Shown in pieces: positions 34,425 through 45,918 of a stretch of DNA of 64,000 nucleotides. Within the stretch, counting starts at the first letter, position 1; each line of letters starts with the position of its first letter. Source of the stretch: Toxonevra muliebris (taxonomy: Eukaryota > Arthropoda > Insecta > Diptera > Pallopteridae); the NCBI GenBank assembly GCA_963691655.1, contig OY829326.1, forward strand, positions 137,844,998 through 137,908,997, given 5' to 3'. A model generated the notes under the pieces. That model searched no databases. It was not told the origin of the DNA and was given only the letters and a program-made list of their open reading frames with translations. A program made the position numbers and the translations under genes.

Positions 34425-35330
34425 CAATTGTGACTCCACTTGACTTCAAACTCCAAGTGTCTTCAAGACCCCAATTGACCAATTGACTTCCTCAGTTGCC
34501 TTCTAGTGACTCCAATTGACTTCAAACCCTCAATTGACTCCAAATGACTTCAAGTGACTCCAATTGACTTCAAATTTCCAACTGACTCCAAGTGATTTCA
34601 AGTTACTCCAATTGACTTCAAGTCCTCAATTGACTCCTAATGACTTCTAGTGACTCCAATTGACTTCAAATTCCAATTGACTCCAAGTAACTTCATATGA
34701 CTTCAAATAACTTAGAGTCCCCAAGTGACTTTAAGTGAGTTCAAGCAACTCGAATTGACTTCAAATCCCCAACTGACTTCAAATGACTTCAAGTGACTCC
34801 AATTGACTTCAAATCCCCAATTGACTCCAAGTGACTTCAAGTGACTCCAATTGACTTCAAATCCCCAACTGACCCCAAGTGACTTCAAGTGACTCCAATT
34901 GACTTCGAATCCCCAACTGACTCCAAGTGACTTCAACTGACTCCAATTGGCTTCAAATGTCCAATTGACTCCAAATGACTTCAAGTGACTCCAATTGGCT
35001 TCAAATCCCCAATTGACTCCGAGTAACTTCAAGTAACTTCAATTGACTTCAAATCCCCAATTTTTTTTTTCTTTATTTTAGATAACAATTTATATACATA
35101 ATCTAGTTTATTTACCAAAGTGGTTTTTCTCATAAAAATTACATTTTGTGCGAGAAGACTTCGAGTGACTCCAATTGACATCAAATCTCTAATTGACTAC
35201 AAGTAACTTCAAGTGACTTCAATCGACTTCAAATTCCTCTTGACTCTATGTGACTGCATGTGACTTCAATTGACTTCAAATCCTCAATCGACTCCAATTG
35301 ACTTCAAATTTCAATTGACTCCAAAGAAGT
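34425..35330. repeat. 48-bp minisatellite with 10-bp sub-periodicity
   Basis: A long array of TGACTTCAAG/TGACTCCAAT decamers arranged into 48-base higher-order units; each unit has a CCCCAACT or CCCCAATT octamer that shortens the period. The most regular part is about 34712-35050. Because 48 is a multiple of 3, the minus strand stays open over 106 codons there and encodes a 16-residue repeat (GVNWGFEVNWSHLKSL). The array is interrupted at about 35060-35155 by unrelated AT-rich DNA and resumes more weakly to 35330. I treat the open frame as a by-product. Confidence 0.95.
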
Positions 35331-35334
35331 AATG

Positions 35335-37590
35335 ATTTTAAAGTCATAAGATTTGCATTCTCACGACTTTAAAAAATTATTGCACTCACCTGACTTCAAA
35401 AAAGACTTTTCTAAATGAATAACTAACCGGTAACTCCGAAAAGACTTCGTTTTTTATTCTGGAGTCAAATATGTTATTAACTGTGACTTCAAGATATTAA
35501 AATTAAATTGAATGCAATTTTTTACAGCTCTGCTAAATGCAAACTAAAAAATTCAGACCAAAAATCAAACTATAGTTCAGACGAAAAATTTTTTGAAGAC
35601 GTCTTCAGGAGAGTTCGCTTTCTTATAATTACATAACTATAACAGTTGGATTCATGTAAACTTATAAATGCCTCGTAAACTGTATAAACACTTCGCTTCG
35701 ATACATTTACGAGTTTATATGAATTCAATATATTTTGTAATTTCAATCTCTTCCATAAAAGCCGTAACTTAGTTAAATAGTCAGGATAATTTAGTTGTAG
35801 TACAGAATTCTACAACTTTCCTAGTATTCACTTCGCGAAACTTAAGTATAAATTTCTTCCTTGCATTAAAAAGTTATGTCCAAGCAGTGACCTGGCGCAG
35901 ATCTGGAAAACTATACCAACACTTTCTATATTAGTTTTTTTCTTAGCCGATAATATCAGAGTAAATTCCCCAACTTTCAAAGAAATCAATCTCTGAATTT
36001 TTCTCTCCCTTCTTGATTTCTTGATATTTTTCATATCTCTCCCGCTTGAACCAGCCATTCTTTACGGTGACCTGAAAAGTACAATTTTAAAACTAAATAT
36101 GACAATATTATTCCTCTAGGTGAGGCATACATTCTCAATTTCCTGCAGGGTATGAATCATTTCTACATAACTACATAATATAGGTATTCTAACTATGTAT
36201 ACATAAATATATATATATATATCTATTACTATATAAAAAACGGTAGTTAAGGTCTTTATCTGCATATGCGTTTTGTTTGCTGGTTAGTTGAATGAGAGAA
36301 TGATGAAAGAGCCAAACCATTCGAAATCCTTTTTTTTCGGCTTCAACTCAAGTTTTTTTTTTTGTTTTTTTTTTGGCTTTAAAGTTGAATAAAATTTGTA
36401 CAAAAACTATAAATGTACCTACTAAAATAAATATGTACACATATCATATATATAAAAATGACTTTTTATGGCATTATGATGAAGTACAAAAACCTACATA
36501 GATACACTCACACATGTCTACATATGCATGCTATGTGGTGTTATACGAGTATGTGAGCATACCGGAAACCGGAAGTATTCAATGTGAAACTTTCTTGGGC
36601 ATTCAAGCGTTTGCTTATTTAAGATTTGTTTTTTTTCCTCGTTTCGTTTGTTTCTTCATTCTTTTCACAAATATTTGTTATATTTTCTTTAGTTTTTTCG
36701 TACAAAAATTTTTCGTATGTTTTTTCTTTATGTTTTGAAAGGATTATGGAAAATGGTAAAAACGAAAGAAGTGGTTATTATTTTATAATGTGTTTTGGGT
36801 TGTTTAGTTGAGTGCGTCGTAAAAATTGTACATTGCTTTTATTGTGATAGTAAAGATTCATATGCAGATAGATAAATACTAAACACACACACATACTTGT
36901 ATACATATGTATATGATATAAATGTGTTTGTAAACGGATATCAAATGAAGTGTGTATTTTTCAGTGATTTTGTGGTTCAAAAGCGTAGTTAATTTTGTTG
37001 GGAAAAACATTTGTTTGGTTAAATTAGATTATAAAGGATAGTGTGCGTTGAGCGGTATACGCACTGCTACACTGATAGCCGTTTTTTTGGGTTGCTGGCA
37101 GGATTCAATATCAACTATTGCTATTAAATTTTGAAGTACCCTACGGTTTTATCTTCTTCATGCAGAAATATAAATTTAATAACCTGGTGAGGTTTATTGA
37201 GCGTATCATATTTTCCTGAAGAAAAGTTTGAGGGTGATTTCACTTACCATGTTTTGCTTTTTGTTTGTTTTTTCTTCCATTTCTGCTGAAAGCCATTTAA
37301 GTTGTAGAAAAACAGACATGTTTACAGAGATTTTTTAAGGTATAAAGGAGCTTGCTCTCACTAAATCATTCCCAAAAAGTTTTAAACATATTCACCATGA
37401 GAATGTATTGATTTGACGGGGTATCGTTTTCACATATGGTGATGTAAATTGTTAAACACTGGAGTCGAACATTGTAAGATACATGCCTATTATTTTGATC
37501 CTCAGACTGGCTATTGAGCTTCATGACGATTAGGATCAGTGCAAGTTGAATTGTTAATGAAACTTCTCAATTGCAGCCGAGATTCTTAAA
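35335..37590. other. AT-rich DNA, no gene seen
   Basis: It contains a short (TA)n tract at about 36206-36221 and T runs near 36327-36375. No coding motif found; the frame at 35828-36058 on the minus strand is unrecognised. Confidence 0.5.
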
Positions 37591-37594
37591 ACCA

Positions 37595-38090
37595 TTATTT
37601 GCATAAGTAAAGCCCCCAAAGAGGACCGATCATTTCTCACGGAAAGCTCCTTCGAGACTTGTCGACTTCGAAAACTCTTCAGTATAACCCCCAATAGGAA
37701 TGTATTCAGAAAGCTGATGGTCACTGAAATGATTCTAGCATCGAGACGTTAGAAGTCCTACTGAATACTCATTTCCTAAGGAGCGAAACCTTCGTTGATC
37801 ATAGTCCTCTTTAAGTAACTCTTCCCCGTTCCAATTGACCGACTCTCACCTAAAGTGGGCCATCAAATCCTTCAGCCCATATAAATCTCCCGCGCCAGAT
37901 TGTATCATTTCTATGGATATTCAGCAAGGGCCCGTAATAATGCTTGCCTGAAATTCTCGTACATTCTTAAAAGCTGGAGAGAGGCTCATGTAGTCTTCAT
38001 ATTCAAAGCAGGGAAAGCGTTTCACACCAAACCAAAGTACAAAAATCATTCAATATTTTTTTTCTATTCGCTTGAGTGTTTCTCCTAACC
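37595..38090 (+). mobile_element. LINE RT N-terminal fragment, R1-like
   Basis: Plus strand. LLNTHFLRSETFVDHSPL (about 37755-37810), KWAIKSFSPYKSPAPDCIIS (about 37852-37915), then in another frame YILKSWREAHVVFIFKAGKA and FHTKPKYKNHSI (about 37960-38053). These match the LLNTHFPG..., V.WAI.SF.P.KSPGPDGI and YIP..WR...VVFIPKAGK..HT.PK..RPISL pattern that precedes the RT palm in R1/TRAS-type LINEs. It ends abruptly near 38085, before the palm. Stops and frameshifts are present. Confidence 0.8.
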
Positions 38091-38290
38091 TTCCTTGGAA
38101 GCGCTCTTTTGCATACTTGAAAGCGCTTCCGGGAAGCTCAATGTTAGCGCTTTCTACTATCTTTCACGAGAGCACAAAAAGAGCTCACTCAAAGAGGTTT
38201 TTTGGGTAGCGCTTCAAATTTTCCCGTTGGGTATATAAAGAGAAGCAGCTCTGAGGTTTAATTTGTTTGTTTTATAATATGCAGCTAGCA
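38090..38290 (+). promoter_or_regulatory. Promoter-like block: TATA box and AGCGCT cluster
   Basis: TATATAAA at 38232-38239 sits in an otherwise non-repetitive stretch. Upstream are four AGCGCT cores (38102, 38122, 38145 and 38205 approximately), a TTCCGGGAA (perfect STAT-type TTCNNNGAA, about 38127) and TTCCTTGGAA (about 38091). A start site would be expected near 38262. No open frame follows that I recognise, so it could drive a non-coding RNA, be part of an LTR, or be coincidental. Confidence 0.3.
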
Positions 38291-41205
38291 TTACTTTATT
38301 ATTCCATCATGAACTCGTGCGTACGCCTTTCTCCATCAATTACCAAGAGAGAAATATTTCCTGTGACCTAATGTGAATAATTATAAAAACGTGTCGGCAC
38401 ATATACGAAAATAAACGAAACAAAAATTTTTCAAAAAATAAAAACCAAATGTAATTTTTGCTCTTCTATTTATTTGTGTGCTTGGGACGGAAAAAATTAC
38501 AATGTAAAAGTAAATATTTATTTATAGAAAGCCAAATAATAATAAAATCAGAAACAGCCTAAAAATCAATAAAGAAAAAACATTAAAATAACAATTTTTC
38601 ATAGAAAAAAAAGCCATCCGCAGCTGCTTGAAAAGAGTTTTATAATAGATTTTTACATTTTGTTTATTTTTTTTTTTTTAATTTTTTTTCTTTTCTTGAT
38701 ATTTGTTATACGTATATATTTATTTTTTTTATTATACTCGTACATTTCAATTTTAAATAAGCACAAAGATATCAAATGTGGAAATACGAGAAAATAAACT
38801 AAATTGAATGCAGGCAACAGACATGAAAACTTTTTCCAATAATAATAAAAAATAACAAAATGAAAGGCAAAGCTACATATAAAATAAGCGCAAACAACCA
38901 AAATATGCCAATAAAATAAAAAATACAAAGCAAGAAAGGAAGAAAGAAACCAGTCAAAAAAGGAAAAAAGTTGAGCATATAAAATTGGGAAATTTTTGGT
39001 TGTTGGTGGCAAATAAAATTTAATTTAATTTGAAATTTTATGTGAAATATTGTGTGAGCTATTTGGTATATGTGTGTGTGTGTGTGTATATGTGAATAAA
39101 TGCCATTTTTAAATACACTCACTCACATATATGCAAACACAAGCTCAAAGAAAGAGTGTGAGAGAGGGAGAGACACAGAAGTGGGAGAGTAAAAGGAAGA
39201 ACTTGTGCGCTGTTATTGTGTTGTTGTATTTGCTGTTGTTTTTGTTGTTGCCGCTGCTGCTGCTTTTACTGTTTTGTGATGATGCTGATGTGCGCTTGGT
39301 GATAGCCAAATGGGATTTTGGGAATACACAATATGAAGAGGATTTTTTAACTGCCTAAAAAGTGAGGTAGAAGGATTTTTGTTTGATAAACGATGGTGGT
39401 AACAAGAGCAGCAGTAACAGCAACAACAACAACAACAATGACTATAATGGCGACGTTGACGACAACGATAGCAGCAGCAATAACAACAACAACAACAATG
39501 ACGACTACCATCACAAAGTCAAAGTTAAGTTGAAAAGTGAAGTTGAATACAAAAACAACAAACGACAAAGCAAAGGAACTAAACGAACAAATATACGAAA
39601 CAAACGAACGAACGTTGAACACTAACGAGCCATGAACGAAGTGAAAAACGAATGAACTCCAGAACAAACCACAACGAAGCGAAATCTAACAAAAACAAAA
39701 TAGGACGAAAAGAAGAAAGGACAGAGGGGGGCATACGAACTCGCGGCGTGTCGCACTTAATAAAGTTATATGCGTGTTAGATTCATGTTTGTATATGTGG
39801 GCAAATATATATGTGTGCATATACATGTACATGTATACGAGCATATTTATGTGTTTTGAGGTTTTGTACTTGTGGTTAAATGAGCTTGATGATAAACAAA
39901 ATGAATGAGAGGGTGACGATGACGAATTCAAAATTTTCATTTGAAATACCCCAGTGCCGATAGGAGGGGAGGGAATGCTGAAAGTATAAAGAGTACGTGC
40001 CTGTAATATACTAAGTACAGTAGACTTTAATTTAGCTGAAAATCACTTGGGGTCTATTATGGACGCACACACGTATAGACACCTAACACATATGCATTTA
40101 CACGCACACACATACACACAAGTATTTGATGGCTTACTCGTGTTTGTGTGATTAGATACCGAAATTCAAATATTCTCTACCAACTACTAAAGAAGATTTC
40201 ACAAATATTACACTATAACATTAACAAACATTTAGTTAAATTGTTAGATATACAGTGGGAGAGAGAAAGAGAGAGACAGTAAATTACAGACGCCATCATC
40301 ACTCTTCGAAAAACAAAATACATACTACAGACATATTTGAAATTACATACTAACAATGGTGACTTTATATATGCATGCATATAAATATATATACATATAT
40401 ACAGAAAATGCCATCGGAAGTCATATAAAAGTCACTGAAAATGTGCAGTTTTGCCAAAGACCAAACTAAAAATGTATACACGTATGACGTTTTATTTTTA
40501 GAGCATATTTTTTGGCGTGTGCAATTTCAGCCGGAAATGCTGTTATAGCAGCAGGCAAAAAAGCAACAAAATAAATTTTTATGTGCTCTCAACGATTGCT
40601 AAATTTTATACAATTTTCATGCACACACACTTACACGGCGAACCATTTCAAATGACGGCTGTATCGGTTTAGAATTTTTATTTTATTTTTTTTTTTTTTT
40701 TTTGATTGCACGTAGTTGTATTTTTGAGAAATTTTAATTTAAAAACTAATGAAATTATACAAATTTTGTTAATTTTCAATTTAAATTGTAATTACCAATT
40801 ACACAAAACAAAAATATAGGCCAGTGATGTAGTTTTTTCAGAAGCGTAAGTGGTATGTGCATATATGAGTGTTAAAATATTGGAATTTGGTTCGATTTTC
40901 CACTCAGGCGGAAAATAAAATTGCAATGGCAAACCTCTAAAAATAAAAATTTCATAAGACTAGGTTTTCATTTCTCTATTCGGATTCAACACGAAAATAT
41001 AGATCTCTTCTATACGTATACAAACAGTTGCGTATCCAGAGGAGAAGGGGGCTGTATCTCTTCCCAAAATAGGTTAAAAAGCAATTTTGAAACGTGAATG
41101 TTTCATAATCTCTATATCTCTTCTCTCCTTCTCTTCTCTATCTCTTTTCTATATATATAAAAATTAAAATATGTGTATATGTCTCGAAATAACATCGAAA
41201 CCACA
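38290..41205. other. AT-rich DNA with microsatellites, no gene seen
   Basis: It contains a (GT)n tract at 39071-39087, TTGTTG/GCTGCT at about 39220-39270 and CAA-rich tracts at about 39410-39500. A 22-base T run lies near 40682-40703. Open frames on both strands at 39347-39667 are read-through of the CAA tract. Confidence 0.6.
39410..39500 (+). repeat. CAA/CAG trinucleotide repeat
   Basis: Two CAACAACAACAA tracts separated by GACGTTGACGACAACGATAG-type sequence. Confidence 0.9.
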
Positions 41206-41214
41206 GCATAGATT

Positions 41215-41460
41215 GCCACAAAAATTTGTACATTGATGCTTTATATCTCTGTTCATAACATAGTTTAAAATTACAAGTGGGTGTGGCACTTCCCATACAA
41301 ATTACACGTTTTTTTTTTATATCTGGAACCACCTACGGTACAGTACTGAAATTTCGCACAAGAACATCGGTTGACAATGTTATACTAGTGTAGCAAAAAT
41401 GTGGGTGGGATGGAAAATGGCACCTTCCATATTATCAGAGTAAAATTTAGTGTGGTAGTA
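41215..41460 (-). repeat. Minus-strand copy of the 14690-15230 repeat
   Basis: Contains GTGGGTGTGGCACTTCCCAT and GTACAGTACTGAAATTTCG, the reverse complements of strings in the plus-strand repeat (GTATGGGAGGTGCCACACCC and CGAAATTTCAGTACTATATT). Two units are visible. Confidence 0.6.
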
Positions 41461-41464
41461 GTTT

Positions 41465-42525
41465 TTGCCCATGACTTTTTGTTCTAATAACATTAAAAAT
41501 AACATCTAACTACAAATATGAATTAGATATAACAGTAGAAACAAATGTAAAAGCATATGAAAGAGTAATAAAAGCAGAGAGAAAGATGCATTTTATATGG
41601 GAGAGTGCGCCATCTGTATGTCAAATGCGATATCTGAAATACAGATGGCATTATTTTCCGCTATTTTTTAAATCGAACAAACCTTCATGTGCAATTTTTT
41701 TTTTTTTGCATTTTAGTTTAGTTTTGCTAATATTTGTGCATTTTCTTGTTATAAAAATGTATAAATCATAAAACTTTCATTGCTAATATTTGTGCATTTT
41801 CTTGATATAAGATTTTATAAATTGTGAAACCATCATTCGAATACGAATACTCAATAAAAGTGTGTATAAATGCGAGCGAAAAAATTATGTAAGTTGGTTT
41901 GTATATTAAGAAGAATGTGAACAATATTGGATAAGCGGATTAGAAATATCAATTAGATTGATATCGGAGGTTGCCACGCTCATATAGTAATTTCTGTTGT
42001 AAATGTTCTTTGCTGATAGTGTAATTTTCATATTACTTAAACTTTGCAAAGACCGCTCAGCAACGCTGGACCAAGCCAGGCTAGTAATAAAATAAAATCG
42101 AATAAAAAAATGTTTATATTAAGTAATTTCGTCCCAGTGGGTAATATGTATGGTTGTAGAGGAGTTTTTATTTTCACCTCCTTGCGAGCTATTAAATATT
42201 AAGAACGCTTCCGTCTTCTTTCAATCTTTTTGCTATAACCTCCAAGTTTGAAAAATTTTAAAGTTTGTATTCAAAAACTGAACTTTTAATATATTTTATA
42301 AGAATTTTTACGTCATCATATTTTATGCACAGAAAACATGAATTGTTATTAAATATCCAAATTTTTGATAAAAACTTTTATGCTCACAGCTTAATAAAAA
42401 CTTAAATTTTCTTTGCTAAACAAACAAAAACATAATTTAAGAAAAACGTAAATTTTTCATGAAAAATGAAAATATTCGTTATTTCCTAATTTTTGTTTTT
42501 ATTTATATACTTTTAAATTGGATTT
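41465..42525. other. AT-rich DNA, no gene seen
   Basis: A short direct duplication (GCTAATATTTGTGCATTTTC, about 41728 and 41782) is the only structure noted. Confidence 0.55.
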
Positions 42526-42534
42526 AGCTATATT

Positions 42535-42754
42535 ACAATGTGCAACAATTTCAGGGGTCACCTCGTGGAACAAGAAACGGTCTTCATGCTGATTCAAGTA
42601 CAAGTATAGTATAATCAGAGCCATGGATGGATTTTTCACCCGGCTAAAAAATCCAATTCGAGCCAACCTGATCAAACCTATTCGGGGGCTTGACTTGATT
42701 CCCATGAAGACCGTTTCTTGTTCCAAAATTATTGTTGCACTGTGTTGTCAGAAG
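42535..42754. mobile_element. Foldback element, 23-bp perfect inner arms
   Basis: Inner arms 42566-42588 and 42703-42725 are perfect 23-base inverted repeats starting TGGAACAAGAAACGG. Outside them, CAATGTGCAACAAT (left) and ATTGTTGCACTGTG (right) form a second, imperfect inverted pair that may be the true ends. The 13-mer TGTGCAACAATTT recurs at about 57808. The central 110 bases are non-coding. The family is unknown; the CACWGTG-like end recalls Transib/RSS heptamers, but no 5-base target duplication is evident. Confidence 0.75.
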
Positions 42755-42954
42755 ACCGTTTGGTGTTAAAATTTTGCAAATAAAAACTTAATTACATTGT
42801 GCAATGGTTATCAAATAAACTAAACTAAAAACTCTACAAAATGGTAACAAAGTTAGAACTTGAGTTTTTCTAAACAAACTTTAAAGTTTGTCCTCATATA
42901 AGATAGTCAATAGGAGTTCAAAAAATCATTAATTCATTCTCTATATATATCTGT

Positions 42955-43290
42955 CTTTTGGTTCTTAGTCTGAATTCACGGAGTGATTTTTGTTCTGGTT
43001 TGCTTTTGGTTTGAACTTGAACCTATATTTTAGTGTTAGTTTTTTGTTCTGAGTTAAGGTATGACTTTTAATTTGAGTTTTGATCTCTTTTTTGGAATAA
43101 TTTTGGATCTGTTATTGCCTGATTTTGGTACCAAATTCGGATCTGAATTGGTCTGAGTTTTGGCTTGCTTGGGACGATTTTTAATTTCAATTCTGGTATG
43201 ATATCAAGACTTGTTTTTGATTTTGGATTTGATCCAATTTTTTGTCTGGTTTTCGAACTTGTTCTTAGACCGGACAGTAAATAATACCAG
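42955..43290. repeat. Degenerate GTCTGAATTTTGG-type minisatellite
   Basis: Same sort of about 20-base quasi-repeat (TTTTGGTTTGAACTTG, GAGTTTTGATCTC, GGTCTGAGTTTTGGC) as in the hAT-type element at 58847-59484, here without recognisable ends. Confidence 0.6.
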
Positions 43291-43294
43291 ATGA

Positions 43295-44555
43295 TCGACG
43301 TTTTTCAATCGGTAATGAGCAGTTATTTCAGATAATCAACTAGTTAGATGAAGCGGTACTGAAAATTTAATGGTTTAATATACTTTGATCTATCAATTTT
43401 ACGTCATCCTTTGTCATCTGTTACGTAATACCGGAATTTCTTTTTGGGAAACAACTCCACATCTATGCAAGGAGGAATTGTAAATATCTAGCACCATATA
43501 CAAAACTTATTTCACAGAACTTTCTACAGAATGTTCTACATACTCTTCAATCAATAGTATCAAGGGTTTGCATTCAGTGTTTTTTTACTTCAGCGCTATG
43601 TCATAACGTTTCCTACAAATCAAAAACATTGGTATAAGTATTTTCCACTCTGTCCAGGCTTTCAGTTACTCCCTTTAGGGTATAAATGGCATTGTATATG
43701 TACTTATATTCATAAATCAAAATAATTTTATTGTACTTAAATTTCATTGGAAGTTTTCCAAAAAAAAATATAGTTATTTAGTACCTACTAGTTGTAATAT
43801 AAATGGATACAATTTGAATTGTAATTGTGAATGAAATATTTCTTTGAGTGCCTATTTACCATGTATACTTTTGTGTCAATTTAAGAAAAATAAAATATTT
43901 AAAATCAATTTTGATTGCTATTAAAATTGTATGCCATTTTTCAATATAAAAACTTGAGTCACTATTTTTACTGTTGATTGTCATGTGAAGTCACTAAATA
44001 GATGTTAAGACTATTCTACACATGACGTGTCTGCTAACCAGGACTAATCCCTCCTTCAAAGTAATCTTCGTTTATAGTGTTTTATAATCTTTTGTCGTCT
44101 GTTAATCTGCTGTAAAATTAAATCAATATTTCATTGTAATCTGATATTATACGAATAATTTATACAATAATTTTTAATCTTGCAGGATATTAAATTAATA
44201 TAAAATATAAATAAATATAATATAGTCAAATTGAAAACAGTACCAAAATGCTAAACCACTTGATGAGTTTGAGTATTGCTAAAGACTTTTCCCAAAAAAG
44301 GAGCAAACTTAATATAATTTTTTTTTCTTTTCGAAGAGTTTAAAGCGATCCATACCATTCCACTGGTTTTTGCCTCTATTGAATTTTCGTTAATTCCAGA
44401 GAAGTTTTACGCATTTCAAAAGAATTGAGTTCATTTCAGTAAAATTTCATATACGAAATCGGCCTGTCCAAAAAATACATAAAGCATGAATAGGTAAATA
44501 TATATAATAAATAAATCAAAATATATTTTCATTTCTAAAAAATCAAGAATTAAAA
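43295..44555. other. AT-rich DNA, no gene seen
   Basis: At 44390-44450 there are TTTCAG/CCAGAGAAGTTTT strings like those of the 50150-51310 minisatellite. Nothing else is supported. Confidence 0.5.
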
Positions 44556-44559
44556 GAAT

Positions 44560-44651
44560 AGTGGTTAGTTAGTGTGCTGGGCTGCTATGCAGAGTGCCCG
44601 AATTCAATGTTGAGCATTGAATTCGGGCACTCTGCAGTTAAAAAAAAAAAC
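44560..44651 (+). repeat. Palindromic tRNA-like sequence with A-tail
   Basis: AGTGGTTAGTTAGTGTGCTG resembles a tRNA D-arm and A box; GGGCTGCTATGCAG resembles an anticodon arm. The sequence then forms a perfect 22-bp inverted repeat (44588-44609 and 44615-44636, loop TTGAG), followed by a run of A. A B-box-like CCCGAATTC is part of the arm. It looks like a tRNA-derived retrosequence that folded back during reverse transcription. It is not a working tRNA. Confidence 0.65.
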
Positions 44652-44744
44652 AATATAGGAAGTATAAATTATTCCGCACAGCACCACCTGTTGACTGGTA
44701 CAGGCAAACCTTCAAGAATGAAAATTGCCTAAAAAAAGCTTTAG

Positions 44745-45725
44745 TCCACCAAATCTTTGGATACCTTACTTCACCTTCTTCCTCTTGACATTTATGGCAA
44801 GCAATGGGTCGTCAGTACCACCCTGACGCTAAAGTTCATAGCGGAATGGTCTACAGGCGTGTCAAGACATTCGACGATTCAAAATCATTTCAGATTCGAA
44901 CGAAATACAATTGACTATACCATTGCGAAACCAATCTTCAACGAAAAATTTGATTATCTTATTTCTGATAGACGGGTATGGGAGAATGAGGATCGGCTTC
45001 ATAAGGACTCAATCAATTTCTACACGGAGAGATCTAAGCTACGCGGCACATAGTCTTTTGTGAAAAGCTAGGTGTAAAAGTGTATTTCAGGCAGAGGTTA
45101 TGGGATTCAAAGAAATCACGTCTAGCGATAGCCAGGCACCCATAAAATCCCTTGAATCAGTATATCTCACTGTGGAGCGTCTCTCAACGAAATGTCCGAC
45201 CAGTTTCATCTGCTCTTAAATTAGTTGACAGGGAACAGAAAGATACCGGAGAACGAAATTGCAGCTGACTTACCCAGAAAAGGCACACGGTTTGAAATAT
45301 CTCCTGAAAGGGAATGTATAGGAGACCATATTACAGCGTGGAAATCACTGCTGACTTCCGATGCAATGAAATAAGCAAACGAATGGTGGGCGTTAGAATC
45401 AACCTGCGAAATAACGAGACTTACCTGGCCAGAGCTGGATAGTGAGTTTTTGTGATCAGATAGACTGCATATAAGTCCAATGACTTGGGTGATAACAGGG
45501 CATTGCCCCATCGGAAGACATGCGGAAAGACTGGGTCTTCCTTATAGAAATCCCTGCAGGAGCTGTGGTACCGAGGAAGAACAAGAAACTGTAGCACATC
45601 TTCTATGCCAATGCCCAGCTCTTATTAACTTCACAATCACAATTGACCGCTTTTGGTCTAAGCCTACTGGCACCAGCTGGCAGCCATTTAAACTTAAACT
45701 TACCTAGGCCTAACTTTAAAAATTC
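44745..45725 (+). mobile_element. LINE 3' fragment with RNase H and CCHC
   Basis: Plus strand, truncated before the connection region: LDTLLHLLPLDIYGKQ (about 44754-44800), then the RNase H start SINFYTERSKLRG (about 45013-45050; the catalytic Asp of FYTDGSK appears changed to Glu-Arg). CVFQAEVMGFKEI follows near 45078, then VTGNRKIPENEIAADLPRKG (about 45225-45285), the RNase H C terminus. It ends with HCPIGRHAERLGLPYRNPCR and CGTEEEQETVAHLLCQCPAL, a complete C-x2-C...H-x4-C knuckle (about 45500-45620). The frame closes near 45705. Stops and shifts lie between blocks. The RT is missing. Confidence 0.85.
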
Positions 45726-45918
45726 GTCAAAAATATATTTATAAATTTTTTCAAAAAGTAATTACTGTTTAACAGTTCTACATAAAATAGCTTTAAAACT
45801 GCAATATTTTATTTCTTTCAGTATCTCTATTCAGTGAAGATATTTGGAATCAAATCCGTAATTCTGGGTTATGATTTCAAATATTAGTAGCTTATATAGG
45901 ATATTGAAAGATTAAGAA

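Noticed and set aside
34712..35032. A 106-codon repeat protein gene
   Set aside because: It lies wholly in a minisatellite whose period is a multiple of three; no start context, splice site or flanking coding sequence.
34425..35330. CRISPR array
   Set aside because: Units are contiguous degenerate repeats without unique spacers, and the DNA is clearly eukaryotic.
39347..39667. Overlapping open frames on both strands
   Set aside because: By-product of CAA/AAC repeats; Val/Ile-rich and Asn/Ser-rich low-complexity translations.
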